From: Thermacetogenium phaeum DSM 12270
GTDB lineage: Bacteria; Bacillota; DSM-12270; Thermacetogeniales; Thermacetogeniaceae
Assembly: GCF_000305935.1 (NCBI RefSeq)
Contig: NC_018870.1
Coordinates: 2,093,001 to 2,157,000, forward strand
Length of the DNA: 64,000 nucleotides
Direction: 5' to 3'
This document shows, one piece after another, positions 18,023 through 27,293 of the stretch. The notes under the pieces were generated by a model. The model was given only the letters and a program-made list of their open reading frames with translations. It searched no databases and was not told the DNA's origin. A program made the position numbers and the translations under genes. Numbering within the stretch: the stretch's first letter is position 1; each line of letters starts with the position of its first letter.

Positions 18023-19916
18023 CCGGCAGCAACTCCCCCAGCAAGCGTTCATCCAGCTCTTTGACCGCCTGATAATGTTTTTTCGCCTCGATTAATTGCT
18101 CACCCAGGTGATCCAGGCGCTGGCGCAGATCTGTCTCATCTGTGGCCTGTGCCCAGATATCCATCACCAGCTCTTCAAAATCCTTCTTCTGATCCAGGTT
18201 GCCCAGGATCATGTCCAATTCTCCGACTACAAGCTGGAACATGTTGATTTTGGCGTCCAGCAATTCCAAAATATATGCCTCAACTGTGCCTGCCGCCGAT
18301 AAATTATATATCCGGACATCACGTTCCTGCCCCAGCCTGTGAATCCTGCCGATCCGCTGTTCAATGCGCATGGGATTCCATGGCAAATCGTAGTTAACCA
18401 GATGCGAACAAAACTGGAGATTACGCCCCTCGCTGCCCGTCTCCGTCGAAACCAGGATCCGGGCATCACTCGCAAATAATCGCACCTGCTCCTCCTTTTC
18501 CTGGCGGCGCATTTTGCCGTGCAGCTCGGCGACGGAGAAACCGTTCTCTCGCAGCCACCTGGCGAGGAACGCCTGGGTTTCTAAATAGCAGGTAAAAATA
18601 ATCACCTTTTCATCGAACTGTCGCAAGAGTTTGAGAAGGATCTCCGCTTTGGCCCTCCCTTTTACCTCCCGGGCCTGGGATGCCAGGGTAATCAGGACAC
18701 GCCGCAATACCTCCGGGTAAACCTGATTTTCCGCCATTTTCTCCAGGGTAGGAATGACCGCCTCGATGCTGCTCCCGATCTCCCGCTGCAGGGTGCGCAA
18801 AATAAACTGGTTGACCCCATCTTTCATGCCTGTTAAACCAGGAGTATAATAGCCACGCACAAAGCTGCTTAAGCGGTTATAAAAAGCCATTTCGTCATCG
18901 CTCAAAGAGAGCTCGATGATGTCGGCCCTGCGGCGGCTGCGGATGGCGCTGGTTTCACTGCGTCGGTTACGCACCATGACCTCCCGCACCAAACGCTTCA
19001 AGTCATCAGTGTTTTTCGGTTTCAGCGGATCACCACGGGTAACATACTTCCTCTTAAATGAAGCGGCGGTTTCCAGCTGCCCCGGCTGGAGCAGGGTAAT
19101 CAGGTTGAACAGCTCTTCCAGGTCATTTTCCACCGGGGTGGCAGTAAGCAGCAGGATATACTTTTTCTTTAACTGGCTGACGAGACGGTAGGCCTGAGTC
19201 CGCCGGTTTTTCAGGTGGTGGGCTTCATCGACGATCACCATGTCGAACTCGGCAGCCAGAACCTCATCCCGGTGTGTTTCCCGCTTCGCCGTATCCAACG
19301 AGGCAATAATGCGCGGAAACTCCGTCCAGGGATGGGGATGTGACTTGAACGCCTGATTATCATAACTGATGAAATCCAGGTTGAATTTCGTCTGCATCTC
19401 CTCTTGCCACTGCTCGACCAGAGATGGCGGGGTCAATACAAGGACACGGCGGACCAACCCGCGCATCAGGTATTCCATCAAGATCAGGCCGGCCTCTATG
19501 GTCTTGCCCATCCCTACCTCGTCACACAGGAGGGCACGTCCCCGCAAGTTTTTTAGAACATGGCGGACTGTAGCGAGCTGGTAGTCCAGGGGTTCGATGC
19601 CCCGGACCACTTTCAGGGACAACAGTGTATCGAACCCGGGGCTCAGGGAAACGGCCAGGGCCTGCCTGCGCAGGTACAAATCCGAAGCTCGGCCGTGCTT
19701 GCCTTGAGCCATTTGATCCAGGATCACCTGGTCTTCCGCCGGCGAAAAGTTTACCTGCACCACCACGCCAGGAACGATCTCCAGCCTGCTGTGCTCCGGA
19801 GTGGTGAGCACATTCCAGGAAGATTCCGTCGAATTTTCGGGCGACTCCACCCCTTGCCGGGCTCCAGGTATTTCCTCATGGATGGATAAATTCTTTTTAC
19901 GACGCGGGCTCAACAT
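18015..19916 (-). CDS. SNF2/RapA-like helicase-type ATPase
   Basis: 633 residues. Helicase motifs in order: LLCDEVGMGKTIEAG (Walker A, about residues 129-143), DEAHHLKN (230), LLLTATPVEN, then the second RecA lobe with IIFTCYLETQAFL, ILVSTETGSEGRNLQ and RIEQRIGRIHRLGQ. All catalytic residues are present. Such proteins translocate on double-stranded DNA and displace or remodel bound proteins; RapA recycles RNA polymerase, others work in phage defence. Here it is fused to nothing but coupled to the zinc-ribbon gene downstream. No methylase or nuclease gene lies alongside, though mazEF is 0.5 kb beyond its partner. The exact role is open. Confidence 0.88.
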   Translation of the reverse strand: MLSPRRKKNLSIHEEIPGARQGVESPENSTESSWNVLTTPEHSRLEIVPGVVVQVNFSPAEDQVILDQMAQGKHGRASDLYLRRQALAVSLSPGFDTLLSLKVVRGIEPLDYQLATVRHVLKNLRGRALLCDEVGMGKTIEAGLILMEYLMRGLVRRVLVLTPPSLVEQWQEEMQTKFNLDFISYDNQAFKSHPHPWTEFPRIIASLDTAKRETHRDEVLAAEFDMVIVDEAHHLKNRRTQAYRLVSQLKKKYILLLTATPVENDLEELFNLITLLQPGQLETAASFKRKYVTRGDPLKPKNTDDLKRLVREVMVRNRRSETSAIRSRRRADIIELSLSDDEMAFYNRLSSFVRGYYTPGLTGMKDGVNQFILRTLQREIGSSIEAVIPTLEKMAENQVYPEVLRRVLITLASQAREVKGRAKAEILLKLLRQFDEKVIIFTCYLETQAFLARWLRENGFSVAELHGKMRRQEKEEQVRLFASDARILVSTETGSEGRNLQFCSHLVNYDLPWNPMRIEQRIGRIHRLGQERDVRIYNLSAAGTVEAYILELLDAKINMFQLVVGELDMILGNLDQKKDFEELVMDIWAQATDETDLRQRLDHLGEQLIEAKKHYQAVKELDERLLGELLPDE

Positions 19917-20142
19917 CGATCACCACATTTTCTGCCTGAAGCTTTCGGTGTCGCTTCCTTACTAAAGGGTTTTCCAGGATGATAACAGGAATCATAACTG
20001 ATAGTCGCAAACAGGGAGTTCATACCACCCCTTCTAACAGGATTATGTTCTCGCTCGCTTACCGATTTCCTCTTTATTCACTGTTGCCAAAAGAATAATA
20101 GAGAGCATGATTGAGTGTTTGGACAGAGAACCCCTCATGCCT
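19917..20142. other. Upstream of the helicase gene: nothing clear
   Basis: AT/GC-mixed spacer with no gene and no strong promoter that I can place with confidence. Together with 20341-20548 it surrounds the short remnant at 20143-20340. Confidence 0.3.
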
Positions 20143-20340
20143 TCACTCCGGTGCAGCTTCTCTCTGTACATTATTGTCCGCAGAGTACTGGAGATGGTTC
20201 TTGATCTCGCCTATTACTTCCTGCATTCGTTTCAATTGCTGCATGTCCCGAATGATTTCCTGCTTCTGCCTATAACGGTCTTCATCATAGCGTCCGAGTG
20301 ATGAAATTATTTGTTGTCTGGGATACCCTCCGCTAACATA
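20143..20340 (-). pseudogene. Short gene remnant, helical, without a start
   Basis: The minus strand is open for 66 codons and reads as a charged helical C-terminus (GRYDEDRYRQKQEIIRDMQ, then LKRMQEVIGEIKNHLQ). The frame has a stop directly upstream and no ATG, GTG or TTG, so only the 3' end of a gene seems to be left. Family unknown. Confidence 0.35.
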
Positions 20341-20548
20341 CTAGTTGTGAGCTATCTGCATGTAACGGAGATCTCTGACTCTTACAATGCGTATGAACAT
20401 GGATCTTTTCATCCATCATATCTCGGTTGAAGAAAAATAAAGTAATACATCGCGCCGAACCAACAATTACCATGACCGGGGCATTCGACCACTACCTCTC
20501 CGGCTTTAGCGAGTCTTTCCTTATCGTGCGGCCTTTCGCTAGACCAAT

Positions 20549-23068
20549 TTAATCGGTCGCCTCTTTAGCTTCAGCACACCCTCTTATAGTGAGGATAACC
20601 TGCAAAAATACCTTCACGAGCTCCGGGTCAAATTGCGTGCCTGCACACCGGCGTATTTCTTCCAGGGCTTCTTCGACCGTTTTAGCCTTTCTATACGGCC
20701 TATCGGAGGTCATGGCGTCAAAGGCATCGGCAATGGCTAAAATACGGCACTCGATGGGTATCTCTTCCCCTTTGAGGCCCAACGGGTACCCAGTGCCGTC
20801 CCATTTCTCGTGGTGTTTTAAGATCAGGTCGGCAATCCCCGCTAAATCCGGTGAGGCCAGGGCGATCCGGTAGCCCTTTTCCGGATGCTGGCGCATAATC
20901 TCCCATTCTTCTTCAGTAAGGGGTCCTCTTTTGAAGAGTATTCTGTCGGGTATACCGACCTTACCTATGTCGTGAACCTGAGCCAGAAGAGCAAGGTTGG
21001 CCAGCTGTTGCCGCGAAAGCCCCATCTTTTCTCCCAGGGTCCGGCACAAGTGCTCCAGGTGTCTGCCGTGTCCTTCAGTCAAATGATCGCGCTCCGACAG
21101 TGCAGCAAGCAAGGCATTGACGATCTTGTTCCGAGCGCTGGTGCCGAGATATAGTTTTTCCCGGTACATAAGATCGTCTGCCCTTTTATAGGCTTGCTTT
21201 AAGAGCTCCTCCGAATTATACGCCGTAGCTATGCCGAAGGAGACGCTCAAAGGAAGTTGGGGATGTTTTCGATTGTATTGCTCAATGGATAAACGCAGCT
21301 GGTGCAGTATATTCGATCCTGTAGCCTCATCGGTGCGGGGCAGGAGGGCCACAAATTCATCTCCTCCCACCCGCGCCACAATATCCGAGGGGCGCAGGGC
21401 CTTCTTAAGGATCTGAGCGCAAGCAATCAAGAGCTTGTCGCCCTTCTGGTGGCCCATGGTATCGTTGACCAGCTTCAGGCCGTTCACATCGGCCACTATT
21501 ATGCTGATGGGATATTTGTTGCTCCTACCTAGGCGTTTGAGCTGTTCTTCAAAATACGCACGGTTGTAAAGACCTGTCAGCTGGTCATGGAGGCTAACAT
21601 ATTCCAGCTTCTGGGCAAACCTCTTTTTCTCAGTGATATCCATTATGTTCCCCAGTGTCACCCTCTGGCCCTCGGGCTGCAGGGAAGCCACCGTCTCCTC
21701 GACCCACTTAATTTCACCATGTTTGGTAATAATCCTGAACTCGTAGGGCTGGGCCGCCATGCCTTTTAACATCCTAACGGCATTGCGCCGCACAGCTTCC
21801 CTGTCTTCCGGGTATACGAGGCTCAAGGCTTCCCTGCCGATCAGTTCTTCCTGAGAGTAACCCGAGAGCTTTTCAAACCGGGGATTTACCAGCCGAAATT
21901 TCCCTCTGCTGACTATGTACATCCCTATAGGCGAATGACCGAAAATACTTCTCAATAGCTCCTCTTCGCGTTTGCGAGCGGTGATGTCCCTCACGGTGGC
22001 CAGTATCGCATCTTTGCCCGCAAAAGTGATTTTCTTCAGGCACATCTCCGCATCAAAAACTGTGCCGTCCACCGGCCGCCTGGCCCTCCATTCAAACCGT
22101 GGACTTTCGCCTTCTACCGCCCTTTTCCACCACTCGCGGAGCTGTTTCAAGGGATTGTCCCGGTCAGAGTAATCCCGGGCGATGGACAGCTTTACGGCCT
22201 CTTCTTTAGAGGCTATACCGTACATGCGCAACATGGTTTCGTTAACATCCAGAATTTTCCCTTCCGGTTCATGTATGAAAATAGCATCGTGGACGCTGTT
22301 GAAAATTGTCCGAAACGCTTCCTCCGCCTGCATCCGTTCGGTGACCTCAAAACATACTTCTACTATACCTTCAATTATTCCCTTCTGACTTTTTACAGGG
22401 TAACCCCTTACAAAAAATTGCTTGCCCTCGTGGGGCGTCACTATACCCTCCTGGGGCACGCCGGTCTTAAGAGCGCTTGCCACCGGACATCCGGCGCACG
22501 GTTCCTTCCTGCGGTATAAGACTTCATAGCAAAGAGCGCCTGTCAGCTCCTCACCCCTTTTTCCCGCGTACTTCGCTGCTGAGGTGTTAGCCCACAAAAT
22601 GCGGTGCTCAGCATCCTGGTAAATCAGCAGCTCCAGAATACTGTCCAAAATGGCCTTCTTTTCCCGCTCGGATTCTTTTATTTTGTTTTCCATTTGTTTG
22701 AACGCAACTATATCTTCGATGCGGCGGGCGAAAATGTTGAATAGCCTTTTCTCCCGGTCGGAGATCCGTGCTGAAGATTCCAAAAATATTAAGCCCCGCA
22801 CTCCGTGGGACATCAAATAAACAAACCCGTTCTCCCTGGGGTTCTTGATTCTTTCGATTCTTTCGGTGAATTCCTCTCCTTTTCTAAAACCCCATTTCCC
22901 CAGGCATATAAGCCTGCCGCCTTCATCAAGCATTATGGCCAGCCGGCGTATCCCGAGAAGCCGGCTTCCTTTCTCCGCTATTTCTTGTATCAGATCTTCG
23001 TATCGCTCCGGGAAGGAAAAATTTACTATCTCGTATAAGGTCAAAAGCTCAGCAATATCAAAGGACAC
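20549..23068 (-). CDS. PAS/GGDEF/HD-GYP cyclic-di-GMP signalling protein
   Basis: 839 residues. Domains: a GAF-like N-terminal sensor (about 1-125), three PAS domains (about 135-245, 250-370 and 373-490), GGDEF (about 495-655) with an intact GGDEF active site (RVGGDEFVALL), and HD-GYP (about 660-825) with HDIGK and HHEKWDGTGYP. GGDEF makes and HD-GYP breaks cyclic di-GMP, so one protein may do both, or one domain may serve as a regulatory site. The first PAS has a Cys cluster (CAGCPVASAL) of the kind that can hold a metal or cluster. No membrane helix, so it senses inside the cell. It follows the FIST gene by 3 bp and is surely co-transcribed with it. Confidence 0.93.
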   Translation of the reverse strand: MSFDIAELLTLYEIVNFSFPERYEDLIQEIAEKGSRLLGIRRLAIMLDEGGRLICLGKWGFRKGEEFTERIERIKNPRENGFVYLMSHGVRGLIFLESSARISDREKRLFNIFARRIEDIVAFKQMENKIKESEREKKAILDSILELLIYQDAEHRILWANTSAAKYAGKRGEELTGALCYEVLYRRKEPCAGCPVASALKTGVPQEGIVTPHEGKQFFVRGYPVKSQKGIIEGIVEVCFEVTERMQAEEAFRTIFNSVHDAIFIHEPEGKILDVNETMLRMYGIASKEEAVKLSIARDYSDRDNPLKQLREWWKRAVEGESPRFEWRARRPVDGTVFDAEMCLKKITFAGKDAILATVRDITARKREEELLRSIFGHSPIGMYIVSRGKFRLVNPRFEKLSGYSQEELIGREALSLVYPEDREAVRRNAVRMLKGMAAQPYEFRIITKHGEIKWVEETVASLQPEGQRVTLGNIMDITEKKRFAQKLEYVSLHDQLTGLYNRAYFEEQLKRLGRSNKYPISIIVADVNGLKLVNDTMGHQKGDKLLIACAQILKKALRPSDIVARVGGDEFVALLPRTDEATGSNILHQLRLSIEQYNRKHPQLPLSVSFGIATAYNSEELLKQAYKRADDLMYREKLYLGTSARNKIVNALLAALSERDHLTEGHGRHLEHLCRTLGEKMGLSRQQLANLALLAQVHDIGKVGIPDRILFKRGPLTEEEWEIMRQHPEKGYRIALASPDLAGIADLILKHHEKWDGTGYPLGLKGEEIPIECRILAIADAFDAMTSDRPYRKAKTVEEALEEIRRCAGTQFDPELVKVFLQVILTIRGCAEAKEATD

Positions 23069-23071
23069 TAT

Positions 23072-24220
23072 CTACCACCCCGCGGCCGCCACGATCGTCT
23101 TGTTATAAAACAGTGGGGTCCCTGAAACACTGCTTATTTCTCCGAAGGAAAGCATCCCTAAGACCGGAATTTCGGGTTTAAGACTTCCGGCTATTGCCTC
23201 CATTTCCCTGGGGAAATCTTTGCCCAGCAATAAATAGCGGGAGACACAATCAAACAAGATAAGAACCTTAGAAGTGGCCGGGGTATTTAAGGCACTTTCC
23301 GCTACCCTCCCGGCAGCAACAACGAGACTTTCGGCATCCCCTTCCATGATAGTAGCAATGGTGTTTTCCGGAATTTCTGCAACAAATAAGATGCTTCCGT
23401 CTTCCTCTGCTTTTAGCGGGTCCCGAATGATAAATTTCCCCCCAGCAGCGGGCAAGCCCAGAGGGTATTGCATTCCGTAGTAAGGAAATCCGTTTCGGGT
23501 ACAGCTGCGGACCAGAGCCGTATACCTCTCAAAGGCTGGAATTCCGTCAATTTCATAAACTCGCCTGCCCTCCGCCCTGGTTATAGTAAAAGGCTCGCCC
23601 GCGGGGCTCCACCCGTGGTCCAGCTCCACTTTAAAGTTTATCCCCCTCAATACTGCCGCGGCCACAGCATCACTGCCTACCCCTTCTTCGGTAAATTGGT
23701 AAGTGCTGTTGAATCGCAAATTATCCCCGCTGCCTCCTCCTATATACTTAAAGTCCGGCCCCATGGCGTTATACAGTCCCCTCAATAGTTCAGAAATGTT
23801 GGCGCTAGATCCGTCCGGAAAAAGCAAAACAGTTCCGGGGCTGTCTCCGCCTTTTTCTATTAAAGCCTCGCCCGCTTTTTCACCTTTGGCAAAGGGGCAC
23901 GCGGATATAGTCCTTTCCAGGTGGGTTACCGTCTCTATTCCTTCTCCGCCGATAGTGCAGACACCCACACCTCTGGCGTATACTTCAAAGCCAAAGATAA
24001 TCCCCGGCACCCACGCGCCTACCAGCGGGGAATTACCTACCACCTTTACGGCGCCTGTAAGCACCTCTTCCGGATCGTAGCCCTCAGTAGCAAAAACCAG
24101 CGTCAGTGCGGGTCGTCCGGTACGGCTTAAAGCCTGCTCCAGAGCGCGCTGTACGGCGGCTCCGGCGTCGTATCCGTTGCTGAAGCCTACGCCCACGCGC
24201 AAATCAGGTATTCGGGTCAC
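23072..24220 (-). CDS. FIST-domain sensor protein
   Basis: 382 residues spanning FIST_N (about 25-220) and FIST_C (about 225-365). Family lines include GVGFSNGYDAGAAVQRAL, GGSGDNLRFNSTYQF, GPDFKYIGG, and the C-terminal FDCVSRYLLLG and PVLGMLSFGEI. FIST proteins are predicted intracellular sensors of small ligands, possibly amino acids, usually next to chemotaxis or cyclic-di-GMP proteins. That is the case here: the gene is followed after 3 bp by the GGDEF/HD-GYP protein. The start is GTG, 11 nt after AGGAGGGG. No output domain of its own, so it probably passes its signal to the partner. Confidence 0.9.
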   Translation of the reverse strand: MTRIPDLRVGVGFSNGYDAGAAVQRALEQALSRTGRPALTLVFATEGYDPEEVLTGAVKVVGNSPLVGAWVPGIIFGFEVYARGVGVCTIGGEGIETVTHLERTISACPFAKGEKAGEALIEKGGDSPGTVLLFPDGSSANISELLRGLYNAMGPDFKYIGGGSGDNLRFNSTYQFTEEGVGSDAVAAAVLRGINFKVELDHGWSPAGEPFTITRAEGRRVYEIDGIPAFERYTALVRSCTRNGFPYYGMQYPLGLPAAGGKFIIRDPLKAEEDGSILFVAEIPENTIATIMEGDAESLVVAAGRVAESALNTPATSKVLILFDCVSRYLLLGKDFPREMEAIAGSLKPEIPVLGMLSFGEISSVSGTPLFYNKTIVAAAGW

Positions 24221-24240
24221 CAGCCAATACGCCCCTCCTG

Positions 24241-24945
24241 TCTTCTCACTTTAATTCGCGGATCCATTTCCGGGCGGCGTCAACTGTAAAGACTTTAACA
24301 CCAAAGGATCCTTTCCGGGGAACGCGGGCCGGATATAACTACCATAAGAAGCCTTTCCCCGGAACGCCTTTAAGGTATAATAATCTTTCGGCACCATACC
24401 CGCAATTTCCTTGTCACATAATACAAGTTTCTTTCTATCGAAATATCGATAAACACAAAGACTAAAACCGGATTCCCCTGGCCCCGCAAAGGCCTGTTGC
24501 CTAAGGAGCCGTAATTGTAGCTAAAATTCATACCACGCACGGGAGCAGAAACGAGACATACCTAAATTTCAATGTATAGCATATCTCTTGCGCCGCGGAC
24601 AGAAAAATGGTAACAAATCGGGGGACAGAGGCGATGGCCCAAAAGCGGGGAAAACGTGTGAGGAACTACGGGTACTTGTGATATAACAACAATAGAAAAG
24701 ACAAAACATCGCTCTGAATACCTCGGTAGTGTCGAACTCCGGGCATCCAGGACTGCCTTTTGCAGTGATACCCACATGGGGTATCACTGTCGCAATTAGT
24801 ATAAGACATATAGTTAAGTTTGTCTATTAAAATTATAAGGTTATATTCCAGATTTATCGCCTGTGGATTCTTGCCCTTAAAAAACATGCCGCCTGCGGCT
24901 ACAATGTCCCGTAACGGCTTGATAAACATAGATGGGAAATGCTAT
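24241..24945. other. Long intergenic stretch with one strong inverted repeat
   Basis: No gene is convincing. AGTGATACCC (24764-24773), a 5-nt loop, and GGGTATCACT (24779-24788) form a perfect 10-bp inverted repeat without a T-run, so it looks more like an operator or RNA hairpin than a terminator. Further on are imperfect repeats of CCTTTCCGGGGAACGC type (24309-24365). The cysK gene ends at the right edge, with no clear terminator. Confidence 0.45.
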
Positions 24946-25875
24946 CTATTCCTCTTCCCGGAAGAGTTCGGTGCTCAAATAGCGCTCGCCCGTATCCGGC
25001 AGGATCACGACGATCACTTTCCCGCGGTTCTCCGGCCGCTTCGCCACCTGCTGGGCAGCATAGGCCGCCGCTCCCGCCGAGATGCCGACCAGCAGCCCCA
25101 ATCCCCGTGCCAGAAGCCGGCTGGTCCTGAAAGCATCCTCGGCCGTAACCGGAATGATCTCATCAACAAGTGACAGGTTGAGAACCTCGGGAACAAAACC
25201 GGCACCGATTCCTTGAATCTTGTGGGGGCCTGGCCTGCCTCCCGACAACACAGGGGAGTCGGAGGGTTCCACGGCAATAATCTTCAAGGTATCCTTGCGC
25301 GGCTTGAGTTCCTCGGCGATACCGATAATGGTCCCGCCGGTGCCGACACCGCCAACGACGATATCCACCTTACCTTCCGTGTCGTCCCAGATTTCCCGCG
25401 CTGTGGTTGCCCGGTGAACGGCAGGATTGGCCGGGTTCTTGAACTGCTGGGGAATAAACGAATTGGGAATCTCCGCAGCCAGTTCCTCCGCCTTGCTGAC
25501 AGCACCCCTCATCCCTTCGGAGCCGGGTGTCAATACCAGTTCGGCGCCGTAGGCCTTGAGGAGGTTGCGGCGCTCGATGCTCATGGTCTCCGGCATGGTC
25601 AGGATCAGGCGGTACCCCCTGGCAGCGCAGACAAAGGCCAGGGCGATCCCCGTGTTGCCGCTGGTGGGTTCGATGATGACGGTATCCTTATTGATAAGTC
25701 CCTTATCCTCGGCATCCTTGATCATAGCGAAGCCGATCCTGTCTTTCACGCTGCCGGCAGGGTTGAAATACTCAAGCTTCCCCAGGATCTCGGCGCCGGT
25801 CCCTTTGGCCAGCGGCTTCAAACGCAGCAGGGGAGTTCCCCCGATCAACTCCGTGAGGTTATCATACACACGCAT
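24946..25875 (-). CDS. cysK: Cysteine synthase (O-acetylserine sulfhydrylase)
   Basis: 309 residues, full length. It makes cysteine from O-acetylserine and sulfide with pyridoxal phosphate. Seen: [11 protein letters not shown] with the Lys that binds the cofactor, [12 protein letters not shown] (substrate Asn/Ser/Thr loop), [12 protein letters not shown] (phosphate cup), and the C-terminal [11 protein letters not shown]. The ATG lies a few bases after GGGAGGGATAG. A strong promoter and an inverted repeat lie upstream. An internal 415-bp stretch (25355-25769) has a near-identical copy at 11641-12055. No serine acetyltransferase gene is in the window. Confidence 0.95.
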   Translation of the reverse strand: MRVYDNLTELIGGTPLLRLKPLAKGTGAEILGKLEYFNPAGSVKDRIGFAMIKDAEDKGLINKDTVIIEPTSGNTGIALAFVCAARGYRLILTMPETMSIERRNLLKAYGAELVLTPGSEGMRGAVSKAEELAAEIPNSFIPQQFKNPANPAVHRATTAREIWDDTEGKVDIVVGGVGTGGTIIGIAEELKPRKDTLKIIAVEPSDSPVLSGGRPGPHKIQGIGAGFVPEVLNLSLVDEIIPVTAEDAFRTSRLLARGLGLLVGISAGAAAYAAQQVAKRPENRGKVIVVILPDTGERYLSTELFREEE

Positions 25876-25914
25876 CCACTATCCCTCCCGTTATTAATGA
25901 AAATCTTAGTACAC

Positions 25915-25968
25915 CACTAGGTTTTCTAGTGTTTTGTTTATTATACTTTCTCCGAATCGGGGTGTCAA
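25915..25968 (-). promoter_or_regulatory. cysK promoter and operator-like repeat
   Basis: On the minus strand TTGACA (25963-25968), a 17-bp spacer and TATAAT (25940-25945): both hexamers match consensus exactly. Just after the expected start of transcription lies CACTAG-5-CTAGTG (25915-25931), a perfect inverted repeat in the right place for a repressor. A cysteine-responsive Rrf2-type regulator is possible, but the site does not settle which. Confidence 0.75.
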
Positions 25969-26026
25969 CAGTTGGCTGTAACCATTAATTTTCACCTGGT
26001 AATGGTAGTCCCGTTAGTGACGCCAC

Positions 26027-26202
26027 CTAGGGTGAAAACGGGAGACAGCAACCCCTGCCCCCCCGTGTTGCTATATCTCCCCAAGAGAGGTCTGATTTAT
26101 CCAGAAGGGATTTTATTTCCCCCCGGGAGAGCAACTTTATCCCTCGGGCAGCCGCCAGATCCCGGGCAGCAGCAGTAAAAGCGTTGGCATTGGTGGCAAT
26201 AG
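26027..26202 (-). pseudogene. Mrr-type restriction endonuclease remnant
   Basis: The minus strand is open for about 58 codons and reads NANAFTAAARDLAAARGIKL followed by LSRGEIKSLL. This is the pattern at the end of Mrr-cat restriction-endonuclease domains (VTNsxFTxxAxeLA...v.Li....L). The frame is stopped directly upstream, so the catalytic residues and the rest of the gene are gone. It is a relic, useful as a hint of past defence genes. Confidence 0.4.
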
Positions 26203-26384
26203 TTTAAGAATTCGAATCCAGTTATGATTTTCCTGCTATTTCCGCTATATTTTGATAGTAAAGGTAGGTATTATCAAATAGGCAGGAGGCTATAGATACT
26301 GTCGTCGAGCAAGAAAGCAGAAGGACCGGTTGGTTAATTGTTCCTTGTCCCCGTTGAAGACCCGGAAAATTGAGTTAAAAAAAT

Positions 26385-26420
26385 AAAGGCGGCCTCCGGA
26401 CTGACGAGCCGCCCTTTTTT
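26385..26420 (-). terminator. Terminator of cotJABC
   Basis: GGCGGC (26388-26393) pairs with GCCGCC (26408-26413); on the minus strand the stem is followed by TTTATTTTTTT. The plus strand also has a T-run (26415-26420), so it may work in both directions. Confidence 0.7.
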
Positions 26421-26432
26421 ATCGGCCGCTTC

Positions 26433-27005
26433 CTAATAATATTTCTTCCCGTTCATGTACCCCTGCAGGTGATCCAGGGTCTCCCCGAAGCGCTGGAAAT
26501 GAACGACCTCTCGCTCCCGGAGGAACCTCAAAACGTCTATCACATCAGGGTCATCGGTGAGGTTAATCAGGTTCTCATAGGTTGCCCTGGCCTTCTGTTC
26601 CGCCGCCATGTCTTCGTGGAGGTCGGCTATGGGGTCACCCATAGTGTTAATGTAGGCAGCAGTCCAGGGTACCCCATTGGAGTCGCTGGGGTGAATTCCC
26701 TTGTCCCAAATGGCATAATAGCCGCCGAGGTCCGCCCGCCGGATCTCCTCCGGAGTGGCCTCCTTCGTCAGCTTGTAGACCATGGTGGCGATGATCTCCC
26801 AGTGGGCCAGCTCCTCGGTGCCGATGTCGGTGAGCACGCCCTTGGCCCTGCCGGTAGGCATGGTGTAGCGCTGGGAAAGGTAGCGGACGGCGGCGGAGAG
26901 TTCCCCGTTCGGCCCGCCGAATTGCGTCAGCAAATATCTTGCCATCTTTAAATCCTTCTTCCCAACCCGGACGGGATACTCTAGTTTCTTTTCATAAAGC
27001 CACAT
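26433..27005 (-). CDS. cotJC: Spore coat protein CotJC (manganese catalase fold)
   Basis: 190 residues with the ferritin-like four-helix fold of manganese catalases. Glu and His ligands are visible in SAAVRYLSQRY, EELAHWEIIATMVY, DMAAEQKARATYENLI and REREVVHFQRFGE. It forms part of the inner spore coat and may destroy peroxide. Start ATG with AGGGGGGATCATCC upstream. Last gene of cotJA-cotJB-cotJC, with a terminator 13 bp after its stop. Confidence 0.93.
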   Translation of the reverse strand: MWLYEKKLEYPVRVGKKDLKMARYLLTQFGGPNGELSAAVRYLSQRYTMPTGRAKGVLTDIGTEELAHWEIIATMVYKLTKEATPEEIRRADLGGYYAIWDKGIHPSDSNGVPWTAAYINTMGDPIADLHEDMAAEQKARATYENLINLTDDPDVIDVLRFLREREVVHFQRFGETLDHLQGYMNGKKYY

Positions 27006-27017
27006 GGATGATCCCCC

Positions 27018-27281
27018 CTAATACTCAATTTCCCATGGCCAGGGTTCTTCCATCCATTTCCAGGCCATATGAGGGGGATGGTCGGAGAAGCCGAAGTTGA
27101 CCAGCGGCCCGTAGCGGGCTTCATAAGCCTTTCTTGCTGCAGCAAGTCGTTCTGCCAGGTTGTTGAAGGTCATCAAAGCCTTATTATCGGCGGGGTGGGT
27201 GTCCAGGTAGAGGTTTAATTCTACCAGGGCAAATTCCAGTTCCTGGATTTCCCGCAGTATTTTTGCGCGATGGTAATCCAT
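27018..27281 (-). CDS. cotJB: Spore coat protein CotJB
   Basis: 87 residues of the CotJB family: LREIQELEFALVELNLYLDT, later GPLVNFGFSD and the Trp-rich end WKWMEEPWPWEIEY. ATG at 27281 lies 6 nt after GAGAGGTG; a GTG three codons earlier falls in the ribosome site. It lies between cotJA and cotJC, with gaps of 12 bp each, and helps assemble them in the spore coat. Confidence 0.9.
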   Translation of the reverse strand: MDYHRAKILREIQELEFALVELNLYLDTHPADNKALMTFNNLAERLAAARKAYEARYGPLVNFGFSDHPPHMAWKWMEEPWPWEIEY

Positions 27282-27293
27282 TATGAACACCTC

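Noticed and set aside
20107-20301. Plus-strand 64-codon hydrophobic frame
   Set aside because: It is the complement of the helical minus-strand remnant at 20143-20340, which reads more like protein.
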